From Muribaculaceae bacterium (lineage in GTDB: Bacteria > Bacteroidota > Bacteroidia > Bacteroidales > Muribaculaceae): DNA of 8,604 nucleotides. The stretch covers positions 1-8,604 of the forward strand of contig JAICZO010000192.1 in NCBI GenBank assembly GCA_029057255.1, read 5' to 3'. Made by a program: the position numbers and the translations under genes. Positions 1 to 7,276 of the stretch are shown here, piece by piece (positions within the stretch are counted from its first letter, which is position 1; each line of letters opens with the position of its first letter). The notes under the pieces were generated by a model. That model had not been told where the DNA came from. It did not search any database and saw nothing but the letters and a program-made list of their open reading frames with translations.

Positions 1-656
1 CCCTTGAGCACATAGGTCTTGAAGAACCTGAATGGCGGCTCGAAGAGGAACTTCCACGGCGAGTAGCTGCTGCTGCGGCGTTGAGCCTCGCGGTCGGTGT
101 AGCCGTTCATTTTAGTAAACGTCTGAGCGACGGTTTCGTTCGCCAGGTGTATGAAGGCGAGGTCGGTGCGGGCTGCCGGAATCTTCACCTTGGGGCCGCG
201 GTGCGACGGCCTCGAGTGTATCTGCTGCGGCCACACGGCGCCGTCGCGGTTGAAGAAACGCAGGATGTAGTCGGGGTAGTAGCAGCGCATCCAGCGCCCC
301 ATGAAGTAGTTCTTTATGGGGATAAGGAATGCCCTGGGCGAGCTGTCGCGGCTTATCTCGTCGTATAGATACGCGGCAAGGGCGGGCGGTACTATCTCGT
401 CGGAGTCGACCACGATGACCCAGTCGTGAGCGGCGGCGTGTATGGCGAAGTCGCGGTAAGCCTCGACTATGCGGTGCTCGCCCCGTTCTTTGACAATGAC
501 GCGCGCGCCGTGGCGGCGTGCTATGTCGAGTGTGTCGTCGGTGCTCTCCATGTCGACGACAAGTATCTCGTCGAATGCATGTAACGCCCCGAGGCACCGG
601 TCGAGGTGCCTTGAGGCGTTGTAGGTCTGCACTACTGCGGAGATTTTCGGTCTCAT
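1..656 (-). CDS. WaaE-like GT2 glycosyltransferase, C-terminus cut by window edge
   Basis: Predicted cytoplasmic sugar transferase of LPS/lipooligosaccharide core synthesis. The first 218 codons are visible and the frame runs off the left edge with no stop; family members are typically about 250-260 residues, so roughly 30-40 are missing. The N-terminus (MRPKISAVVQTYNASRHLD) is a GT-A nucleotide-sugar fold, followed by FDEILVVDMESTDDT (28-42) and the metal/donor motif DSDE at 84-87. The later FLIPIKNYFMGRW (110-122) and PWKFLFEPPFRFFKTY (200-215) resemble the KdtX/WaaE beta-glucosyltransferase branch. The ATG shares ATGA with the stop of the kinase gene upstream, indicating translational coupling. 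The family call is secure; the exact sugar and acceptor cannot be read from sequence. Confidence 0.85.
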   Translation of the reverse strand, partial: MRPKISAVVQTYNASRHLDRCLGALHAFDEILVVDMESTDDTLDIARRHGARVIVKERGEHRIVEAYRDFAIHAAAHDWVIVVDSDEIVPPALAAYLYDEISRDSSPRAFLIPIKNYFMGRWMRCYYPDYILRFFNRDGAVWPQQIHSRPSHRGPKVKIPAARTDLAFIHLANETVAQTFTKMNGYTDREAQRRSSSYSPWKFLFEPPFRFFKTYVLK

Positions 657-1408
657 TTCTTTTTTCCTCTGATGCGTTCTTTGATTCGCCGCTTGCGCCA
701 CAGGAAGGCCTGCCGCTGTCTGAAGATATCGACTATCTCGTCGACCGGCGGCACGTCCTCGTCGTCATGTGCCTGTACGACATATTCCTCGGCGAGGGCG
801 CGGATGCCTTCTTCGGTGTCGAGGGCGGCGCCGAAGTTGTCGAGCAGCCGTCGCCTGTCCGTGACTCCGAACTCCATGCGGTTGATGTCGACAAGGGCGA
901 AGTCGAAGCCTTTGCTGTCGGCGCGGAACAGGATGTTGCCCTGCGAGAAGTCCTTCATCAGCACGCCGCGGCGGTGAAGGCCGAGCATGAAGGCGGCCAG
1001 GGCGGCGGCCAGACGGTCGAAGTCGGGGCGCTTCTCGATGCCGCGCAGCTCGCTCCATCCGCGCAGGTTGCGGCAGATGTAGAATGACTGCCGCAGGAGT
1101 CCGGCGCGCCGGCAGATGACGGCACCGAGGGGCTCTGGCGTATTGATGCCGAGGCTTCGGAGCCTGCCGGCGTTCTCATAGGCGCGTACTGCCTTGGGCT
1201 TGCGGAAGAAGCCGTAAATCAGCCCCTTGAAGAAGCCCGGCGTGCGGAAGGCCTTGATGCATGCCTCGCCGTCGGCGCTCGCTGCCACGATGTTGCGGCC
1301 GCGGTAGATGACCGTGGCATCGTCGGGCAGGCCGCGGGTGGCCAGTCGCCTCAGATGCTCATGACGGGCGCTCTCGGTCCGGCAGTCGGAGAGGATGGTG
1401 ATGTTCAT
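653..1408 (-). CDS. WaaP/Kdo-type lipopolysaccharide kinase family protein
   Basis: A 251-residue protein kinase-like fold expected to phosphorylate a sugar of the LPS inner core from ATP on the cytoplasmic side. Visible landmarks are a candidate ATP-binding lysine in EACIKAFR (K52), a candidate helix-C glutamate in RAYENA (E78), the catalytic loop HRRGVLMKDFSQGNILF at 145-161 (D153, N158), and the metal-binding aspartate in LVDINRM (D174). The loop reads KDFSQGN rather than the HGDLHxxN of many kinases, as in small Bacteroidetes Kdo/WaaP-type proteins. The C-terminus (237-251) is strongly basic, which could help membrane contact. It overlaps by 4 bases (ATGA) both the GT4 gene before it and the GT2 gene after it. 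The family is well supported; the phosphorylated sugar (Kdo or heptose) is inference. Confidence 0.85.
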   Translation of the reverse strand: MNITILSDCRTESARHEHLRRLATRGLPDDATVIYRGRNIVAASADGEACIKAFRTPGFFKGLIYGFFRKPKAVRAYENAGRLRSLGINTPEPLGAVICRRAGLLRQSFYICRNLRGWSELRGIEKRPDFDRLAAALAAFMLGLHRRGVLMKDFSQGNILFRADSKGFDFALVDINRMEFGVTDRRRLLDNFGAALDTEEGIRALAEEYVVQAHDDEDVPPVDEIVDIFRQRQAFLWRKRRIKERIRGKKK

Positions 1409-2478
1409 CCGCGGTAGTTGTCGAGTATCTGGTCGTAGAAGCGGCTGTAGGAGAACTTCTCGGCTACAGTCTCGCGGCCTTTCTCGCCCGTGGCCTTGCG
1501 CAGGGCGGCGTCAGAGGCCAGGCGGCGTATGGCGTCGGCGAGGGCTACGGGGTCGGACGGGGGCACGAGCAGACCGCTCTCGCCGTCGGCGATAATCTCC
1601 GACGGACCGCCTCCGGCTGTCGCCACCACGGGCACACCGAGGCTCATGAACTCGGTGAGCACGAGGCCGAAAGGCTCTTTCCACACTGAAGGCATGACGC
1701 CGATGTCGGCCGAGGCCATCAGAGGCGCCACGTCATTGAGCATGCCGAGCCACTCGACGCGGCTGTCGACGCCGAGGCGGCGGGCCAGGTTGAGCAGCGG
1801 CAGTACGTCGCGTCCGCGTCCTTCGCCTGCGATATACAGCTTCAGGCCGGGGATGTCGGTCAGGCGTGCCAGCGAGTGCAACAGCACTTCGACACCTTTC
1901 TCGGGCGATATGCGTCCGGCGAAGACGAGTCGCAGCTCGCCGTCGGGCTTGGCAGTCGGTGTGACACCCTTGTCGGTCACGGATGCGTTGTGCACCACCT
2001 GCAGCTTCTTGCGGTCGATGTCGGGCGACGTCGAGAGGAACTCGCGCATGGCGGCATCCGACACGAAGATCATGCGGTCGAGGCCGTTGTATATGCCGTT
2101 GTGCAGGCGGTCGTTCTTGGCCGCCTTGACAAGGTGACGGGTCATCACCACGCGCACGTCGCCGGGTTGGCGGCAGAGCTTGCGTGCCCGCAGAGCCACG
2201 TCGGCGTCCTTGAAGTTGTGCGCATGCACGACCACCGGTGCGCCTGTGCGGTTGAGCACACGTGCCAGCATGATAGGGCTGATGATGTCCCATGAGCCGC
2301 GCAGGGGCAGGCGTCCGGGCTTGAACCCGGCCTCGGCGAAACGGGTGTCGACAGATTTCTTGCCTCTTGTCACCACGGCTACGCTGTGCCCGTCGGCACG
2401 CAGGGCGTTGCAGAGGTCGAGCACATAGCGCTCGCCTCCGCCCCACATGGTGTTTGATACAAGGTGTATGACGTTCAT
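1405..2478 (-). CDS. GT4 family glycosyltransferase (glycosyl transferases group 1)
   Basis: A 357-residue GT-B glycosyltransferase, full length for GT4. The N-terminal acceptor domain begins NVIHLVSNTMWGGGERYVL, with the glycine-rich loop WGGGE at 12-16. The C-terminal donor domain begins at FAGRISPEKG (187-196) and contains the EX7E signature EPFGLVLTE (E268, E276), followed by GVPVVATAGGGPSEII, which contacts the nucleotide sugar. There is no signal peptide or membrane helix, so it acts at the inner face of the membrane. Its stop overlaps the kinase start (ATGA), and its ATG lies 7 bases after the stop of the carboxynorspermidine synthase gene. Context points to LPS core or surface glycan assembly; donor and acceptor are unknown. 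Confidence 0.92.
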   Translation of the reverse strand: MNVIHLVSNTMWGGGERYVLDLCNALRADGHSVAVVTRGKKSVDTRFAEAGFKPGRLPLRGSWDIISPIMLARVLNRTGAPVVVHAHNFKDADVALRARKLCRQPGDVRVVMTRHLVKAAKNDRLHNGIYNGLDRMIFVSDAAMREFLSTSPDIDRKKLQVVHNASVTDKGVTPTAKPDGELRLVFAGRISPEKGVEVLLHSLARLTDIPGLKLYIAGEGRGRDVLPLLNLARRLGVDSRVEWLGMLNDVAPLMASADIGVMPSVWKEPFGLVLTEFMSLGVPVVATAGGGPSEIIADGESGLLVPPSDPVALADAIRRLASDAALRKATGEKGRETVAEKFSYSRFYDQILDNYRG

Positions 2479-2485
2479 TTTTCTC

Positions 2486-3685
<1,200 letters not shown>

Positions 3686-3697
3686 TCTGTCGATTAA

Positions 3698-3718
3698 GTT
3701 ATGTGTTATGTGTTATTT
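3698..3718. repeat. Tandem heptamer, about three copies, in the gene junction
   Basis: On the plus strand GTTATGT occurs twice head to tail (3698-3704, 3705-3711), followed by GTTATTT. It fills the short spacer between the membrane protein and the carboxynorspermidine synthase and overlaps the TAA stop of the former. On the transcribed strand it reads ACATAAC repeats and is AU-rich, about a dozen bases before the synthase ATG. It may help keep the initiation region unstructured in this high-GC transcript; that role is inference. Confidence 0.5.
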
Positions 3719-4735
3719 CTTGTTAGAGCGTTTTTTGTCAAGGGCTATGCCGGCAAAGGTGTATATGCCGAGCAGAATGAGGGTGAGGGTGGTGCAGCCG
3801 AGCACGAGGTTGGCGAAGGCACCTGCGGGAGCCTTGGCGAGCCCGTATATGCCCAGACCGAATATCACGGCCCACTGCCAGGGGCCTATGCCGCCGTTCG
3901 AAGGCACACCCATCGAGATGCTCGAGAGCACGAAGGTGACCAGCGGCACTATGATGCCGTACTGGTCGAGGAGCGCGCGGGTGAAGGGGAAGGCGTAGAA
4001 GCACACATAGAGCTGTGTGAAGTAGCATCCCCACAGCGCCACGGTGAGCAGCAGCCAGCGGCCTTTGCCGGGCATCGTGATGATGACGGCGAAGCCCTGC
4101 CACAGTTCCTTGACGGCGTTCTGTATCTTTACGATGGTCTTGTTCTCGGTCTTGCGCGCCATGAAGAACCACAGGGCGCCCACGGCGGCTGCCAGCGAGC
4201 ACCACAGCCACGGCGACGACAGCAGCCGTGCGATGGCGGCATAGCTCTCGCCGTTCTCGCTGATGAAGCTGAGGATGGCCTTCGAGGCAAGCAGGAAGGT
4301 GAATGCCGTCAGCAGCAGCACCGTCACCGTGTCGGCGAGGCGGTCGGCCACCATAGAGCCGAAGACTGTCGTGAAGGGCGCGTTCTGCCGCTGCGCTATA
4401 TATCCGGTGCGCCACACCTCGCCAAGGCGGGGGAAGACGAGATTGACGGCATAGGTGCCGAAGATGCTGTAGATGAGAGCACGGGCGGGAACGTCGATGC
4501 CGAGGGCGTCAAGCTGTATGCCCCATCGGAATGCTCTGACGACATGCGACAGCACGGATATGGCCATGGCAAGGCCTATCCAGCGGAAGTCGCACTGGTC
4601 GCGTATTATCGAGATCATCTCGTTGAAGTCGATGCCGGTGAAGAGAAGGTAGCAAAGACCGATGCTTATGATAAGAGGTATGATGTATTTTACCAGGTCT
4701 CGCATGTACGAGCGCTTTTTTACTGTAGTATCCAT
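3713..4735 (-). CDS. Lysylphosphatidylglycerol synthase TM / flippase-like integral membrane protein
   Basis: A 340-residue polytopic inner-membrane protein of the PF03706 (UPF0104, flippase-like) family. About seven to eight hydrophobic segments are visible, near residues 16-34, 51-68, 85-102, 132-152, 175-192, 226-246, 260-276 and 285-330. Family-like motifs are VFPRLGEVWRTGYI (100-113), which resembles the conserved 'PaRlGE' loop, and GVPSNGGIGPWQWAV (276-290). It lacks the soluble lysyltransferase domain of MprF, so it is a stand-alone membrane module; known relatives are proposed lipid-linked precursor or lipid transporters. I chose the ATG at 4735: a TTG 36 bases upstream stays in frame but lies inside the predicted promoter -7 box. 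It is the first gene of the minus-strand operon; the substrate is unknown. Confidence 0.85.
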   Translation of the reverse strand: MDTTVKKRSYMRDLVKYIIPLIISIGLCYLLFTGIDFNEMISIIRDQCDFRWIGLAMAISVLSHVVRAFRWGIQLDALGIDVPARALIYSIFGTYAVNLVFPRLGEVWRTGYIAQRQNAPFTTVFGSMVADRLADTVTVLLLTAFTFLLASKAILSFISENGESYAAIARLLSSPWLWCSLAAAVGALWFFMARKTENKTIVKIQNAVKELWQGFAVIITMPGKGRWLLLTVALWGCYFTQLYVCFYAFPFTRALLDQYGIIVPLVTFVLSSISMGVPSNGGIGPWQWAVIFGLGIYGLAKAPAGAFANLVLGCTTLTLILLGIYTFAGIALDKKRSNKK

Positions 4736-4759
4736 TGGCCTTATAGGATTATCAATCTG

Positions 4760-4789
4760 CAAAGTTAGCAAAAATCCCGCGAAGGCAAG
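4760..4789 (-). promoter_or_regulatory. Candidate Bacteroides-type promoter of the envelope operon
   Basis: On the minus strand TAACTTTG (4767 down to 4760) fits the Bacteroidetes -7 consensus TAnnTTTG exactly. CTTG (4789 down to 4786), 18 bases upstream, is a three-of-four match to the -33 TTTG box. Transcription would begin near 4753-4756, about 20 bases before the ATG at 4735, giving a short leader with AAGG a few bases before the start. Based on consensus matching only. Confidence 0.6.
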
Positions 4790-4808
4790 GCCGGGAGGCT
4801 GTAAAATC

Positions 4809-4837
4809 TTTGCTTTAAAAAAAAATTGCTAACTTTG
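4809..4837 (+). promoter_or_regulatory. Candidate Bacteroides-type promoter of the rbfA operon
   Basis: TAACTTTG at 4830-4837 is an exact match to the -7 consensus TAnnTTTG, and TTTG at 4809-4812 is an exact -33 box 17 bases upstream. The spacer contains an A-tract of ten, which could bend the DNA or favour polymerase binding. Transcription would start near 4842-4845, leaving a leader of about 40 bases before rbfA. Confidence 0.7.
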
Positions 4838-4850
4838 CGGCGGATGACGT

Positions 4851-4880
4851 GTTTATAAAGTACGTTTATAAATTGCAATT
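4851..4880. repeat. rbfA leader: 9-base direct repeat and 10-base palindrome
   Basis: GTTTATAAA occurs at 4851-4859 and again at 4864-4872 (13-base period), followed by the perfect palindrome AATTGCAATT at 4871-4880, five bases before the rbfA ATG. No Shine-Dalgarno sequence is present; the AT-rich, weakly structured leader is typical of Bacteroidetes initiation regions. A regulatory role for the repeat is possible but not shown. Confidence 0.4.
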
Positions 4881-4885
4881 TTAAT

Positions 4886-5221
4886 ATGGAATCTACCCGC
4901 CAAGCCAAAATATCGCGCCTGCTCCAGAAAGAGTTAAGCGAAATTTTCCGTCAGCAGACCGCCAAGACCCACGGCGTGATAGTGTCGGTGAGCACAGTCC
5001 GTGTATCGCCCGACCTGTCGATCGCAAGGGCTTATATCTCGGTTTTTCCCTCCGACAAGGCTCCCGAGATGATAGAGAATATCAACGCTTCACAGAAGAC
5101 AATCCGCTACGAGCTGGCACAGAAAGTGCGCTTCCAGCTCCGCAAGGTGCCTGAGCTTCAGTTCTATCTCGACGACTCTCTCGACTATATCGCCAATATC
5201 GACGCGCTGCTGGATAAGTGA
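4886..5221 (+). CDS. rbfA: 30S ribosome-binding factor A
   Basis: A 111-residue single KH-like domain protein that binds the 30S subunit, helps mature the 5' end of 16S rRNA, and is important for growth in the cold in bacteria where it was studied. The N-terminus STRQAKISRLLQKELSEIF is the characteristic first helix. ITS core strand region VIVSVSTVRVSPDLSIARAY (31-50) carries the family pattern of 'V..V.vspDl..A..y.s', and FQLRKVPELQFYLDDSLDY (82-100) matches the conserved 'R.vPel.F..D.s' end. Length is normal. It is the first gene of the plus-strand operon, and its TGA overlaps the GTG start of the permease gene (GTGA), so the two are probably translationally coupled. Confidence 0.95.
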   Translation: MESTRQAKISRLLQKELSEIFRQQTAKTHGVIVSVSTVRVSPDLSIARAYISVFPSDKAPEMIENINASQKTIRYELAQKVRFQLRKVPELQFYLDDSLDYIANIDALLDK

Positions 5222-6441
5222 TACTCAGGGTTGCGCTTCGCTACCTTTTTGCGAAAAAATCGCATAAGGCAGTCAACGTCATATCGGTGATATCGATGGC
5301 CGGAGTGGCGGTCGCCACGATGGCGATAGTCGTGGTGCTGTCGGTCTTCAACGGCTTTACGTCGCTGGCCGAGCGGCATCTCGCGGCGATAGACCCCGAC
5401 ATACGCATCGAGCCTGTGGCATCGAAGGTGCTCGCAGGCGACTCGCTTGTATCGGCCCTCGAGAGGCTCGACGGCGTGGCCGCGGCCTCTCCCGTTGTCG
5501 AGGAGCGGGCGCTGATGACATCGCCCGCCGGACAGAAACCGGTGGTGGTCAAGGGCGTGTGTCACGACGGGGCGGCTGCCGTGACCGATATGGACGCACT
5601 CATGCTCGACGGCGTCTTCGTGCCCGACAACGGCATGCCCGACAGCACCGCCGCCGTGCAGATTGCCGTAGGCGTGGCCGTCGAGCTCAGTCTCAGACCG
5701 TCGCCGTACACCACGGCCGACATATACATGCCCCGCCGCCTCGGGCGCATCAATCCGGCCAACCCCTCGGCTGCTTACCGCCGCCTGCCCGTCACGGTGT
5801 CGGGCGTCTTCCGCGTCGACCAGCCCGAGTACGACGCCGACTATGTCTTTGCCCCGCTCGACCGTGTCCGAGCCATGCTCGACTACACCGGGGGCGAGGC
5901 GTCGGCCGTCGAGGTCAGGACTGCCGACGGCGTCGACGCCACTGCCTTTGCCGCCGAGCTGCAGAAACGCCTCGGCGAGGGCTACAGCGTGCTCGACCGC
6001 GCCCGCCAGCAGGCCGAGACCTTCCGCATGATAGCCGTCGAGAAGTGGATTACCTTCCTCATGCTTGTCTTCATTCTGCTCATAGCCTCGTTCAACATAG
6101 TCTCCACCCTCAGCCTTATGGTCATCGAGAAGCGCGACAATATGGTCACGCTGCGCTCGCTCGGCGCCACACGCCGCATGGTGAGCGGCATCTTCGTGGC
6201 CGAGGGATGGCTCATAACCGCTGTCGGCGGCGTCGCCGGCACGCTCCTCGGCGTTGCGCTGGTGCTCCTCCAGCAGCATTTCGGACTGATAAAGCTTGCC
6301 GCCGACCCCTCGGCGCTGACCATTGACGTCTACCCCGTGCGGCTCATGTGGCACGACGTGGCGCTCGTCCTCGTCACGGTCTGCGTCACAGGCTTTGCCA
6401 TAGCGCAGATATCGAGGATTTTCACACGTAAAATCAATTGA
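5218..6441 (+). CDS. LolC/LolE-type lipoprotein-releasing permease (FtsX/MacB family)
   Basis: A 407-residue inner-membrane permease. LolCE with the ATPase LolD extracts mature lipoproteins from the inner membrane for outer-membrane delivery. Topology fits: one N-terminal helix (about 19-43), a large periplasmic MacB-PCD-like domain (about 44-270), then an FtsX domain with three helices (about 276-302, 322-351, 377-398). The block VEKWITFLMLVFILLIASFN (274-293), followed by EKRDNMVTLRSLGA (304-317), is the LolC/E signature. The start is GTG within GTGA, overlapping rbfA; the GTG-initiated sequence begins ILRVALRYLFAKKSHKAVNVIS, the normal N-terminus for the family, so no later start is needed. 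No lolD is adjacent. LolC and LolE cannot be told apart here. A lipoprotein gene lies two genes downstream. Confidence 0.88.
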   Translation: MILRVALRYLFAKKSHKAVNVISVISMAGVAVATMAIVVVLSVFNGFTSLAERHLAAIDPDIRIEPVASKVLAGDSLVSALERLDGVAAASPVVEERALMTSPAGQKPVVVKGVCHDGAAAVTDMDALMLDGVFVPDNGMPDSTAAVQIAVGVAVELSLRPSPYTTADIYMPRRLGRINPANPSAAYRRLPVTVSGVFRVDQPEYDADYVFAPLDRVRAMLDYTGGEASAVEVRTADGVDATAFAAELQKRLGEGYSVLDRARQQAETFRMIAVEKWITFLMLVFILLIASFNIVSTLSLMVIEKRDNMVTLRSLGATRRMVSGIFVAEGWLITAVGGVAGTLLGVALVLLQQHFGLIKLAADPSALTIDVYPVRLMWHDVALVLVTVCVTGFAIAQISRIFTRKIN

Positions 6442-6443
6442 AA

Positions 6444-7223
6444 ATGCAGACTGTTATTTTTCATTCGACAATATTCGGGCCTATACACTCGCGCAGGCTC
6501 GGCACCTCGCTGGGTATCAATCTCATGCCTGACGACGGCAAGATATGCTCCTTCGACTGCCTCTACTGCGAGGCGGGATACAACGCCCAGGGTCCCGGAA
6601 CAACCGGACTGCCGTCGCGAGCCGATGTGGCCGGCATGCTCGAGAGCAAGCTGTCGCAGATGAAGGCCGCGGGAGAGAATCTCGATGTCATAACTTTCTC
6701 GGGCAACGGCGAGCCGACGCTCCATCAGGACTTTGGCGGTATCATCGACGATACCATAGCGCTGCGCGACAAGTACTTCCCCGGCGTGAAAATCAGTGTT
6801 CTCACCAACGCCACGCGCCTCGGCCGTCAGTCGGTGGCCCGTGCTCTCGCCAAGGTCGACAACAACATCCTCAAGCTCGACAGCGCAATAGCAGAGACGG
6901 TAGAGGCGCTCGACCGCCCCTCGGCCGGATACGATCTCGACAGGGTCATGGAGCAGATAGCTTCCTTCGGCAAGAGCGCCATCGTGCAGACCATGATATG
7001 CCGCGGCGAGCATGACGGCAAGCTCATCGACAACTCGACCGACGCCGAAGTGGAGGCGCTCATCGAGGCTTACCGCCGTATAAATCCCGGCGAGATAATG
7101 ATATACACCATCGACCGCCCCACTCCCGAGGTGAAGATGCAGCGAGTGTCGCGCCCGGAGCTGGACGCTATCGCGGCGCGCATAACCGAGGCCACCGGCA
7201 TAAGCGTGCAGGTCAGCGGCTGA
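6444..7223 (+). CDS. Radical SAM protein, COG0731/wyosine-type, function unknown
   Basis: A 259-residue radical S-adenosylmethionine enzyme. The 4Fe-4S ligand motif is CSFDCLYC (C35, C39, C42; CX3CX2C), and TFSGNGEPTLHQDF (84-97) supplies the GGE-like SAM-binding stretch. The N-terminal FGPIHSRRLGTSLGINLMP (11-29) and KISVLTNAT are typical of the Fe-S oxidoreductase group related to TYW1. It lacks the flavodoxin domain of eukaryotic TYW1, and wyosine itself is not a bacterial base, so a tRNA-modification role should not be assumed. There is no SPASM-like cysteine cluster at the C-terminus. ATG at 6444 was chosen; TTG at 6438 would overlap the permease stop and adds only two residues. It starts two bases after the permease stop, so it is probably co-transcribed. 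Confidence 0.85.
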   Translation: MQTVIFHSTIFGPIHSRRLGTSLGINLMPDDGKICSFDCLYCEAGYNAQGPGTTGLPSRADVAGMLESKLSQMKAAGENLDVITFSGNGEPTLHQDFGGIIDDTIALRDKYFPGVKISVLTNATRLGRQSVARALAKVDNNILKLDSAIAETVEALDRPSAGYDLDRVMEQIASFGKSAIVQTMICRGEHDGKLIDNSTDAEVEALIEAYRRINPGEIMIYTIDRPTPEVKMQRVSRPELDAIAARITEATGISVQVSG

Positions 7224-7276
7224 TAAACGTCTCAATCAACCAATTACATACATTAACCAAAACTCATCACATTCTC

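Larger units (their letters stand above)
4759..4838. repeat. 13-base inverted repeat formed by two divergent promoter cores
   Basis: The string TTGCTAACTTTGC occurs on the plus strand at 4826-4838 and, identically, on the minus strand at 4771-4759. The copies flank a 54-base spacer and each contains the -7 box of one divergent promoter. The match is longer than the TAnnTTTG consensus itself. It could reflect shared promoter strength or a common regulator; no regulator gene is in view. Confidence 0.65.

Noticed and set aside
3701..4768. Plus-strand open frame of 355 codons opposite the flippase-like gene
   Set aside because: It spans both the gene and its promoter in antisense; the product is charged and repetitive without motifs.
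3713..4771. Longer flippase-like protein starting at TTG 4771
   Set aside because: The 12 extra codons are the promoter -7 box and untranslated leader (TTG CTA ACT TTG); the ATG at 4735 gives a normal cytoplasmic N-terminus before the first helix.
5185..6354. Long open frame of 389 codons on the minus strand opposite the permease
   Set aside because: High-GC codon bias opens this antisense frame; its translation is His/Gly/Asp-rich low-complexity with no domain, while the plus strand encodes a clear LolC/E protein.
6438..7223. Radical SAM start at TTG 6438
   Set aside because: It adds only two residues; ATG at 6444 is a stronger codon and the family N-terminus fits it.
7224..7276. Cobalamin riboswitch or other leader element before the lipoprotein
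   Set aside because: Only 53 bases are available, with no B12-box-like sequence and no strong hairpin.
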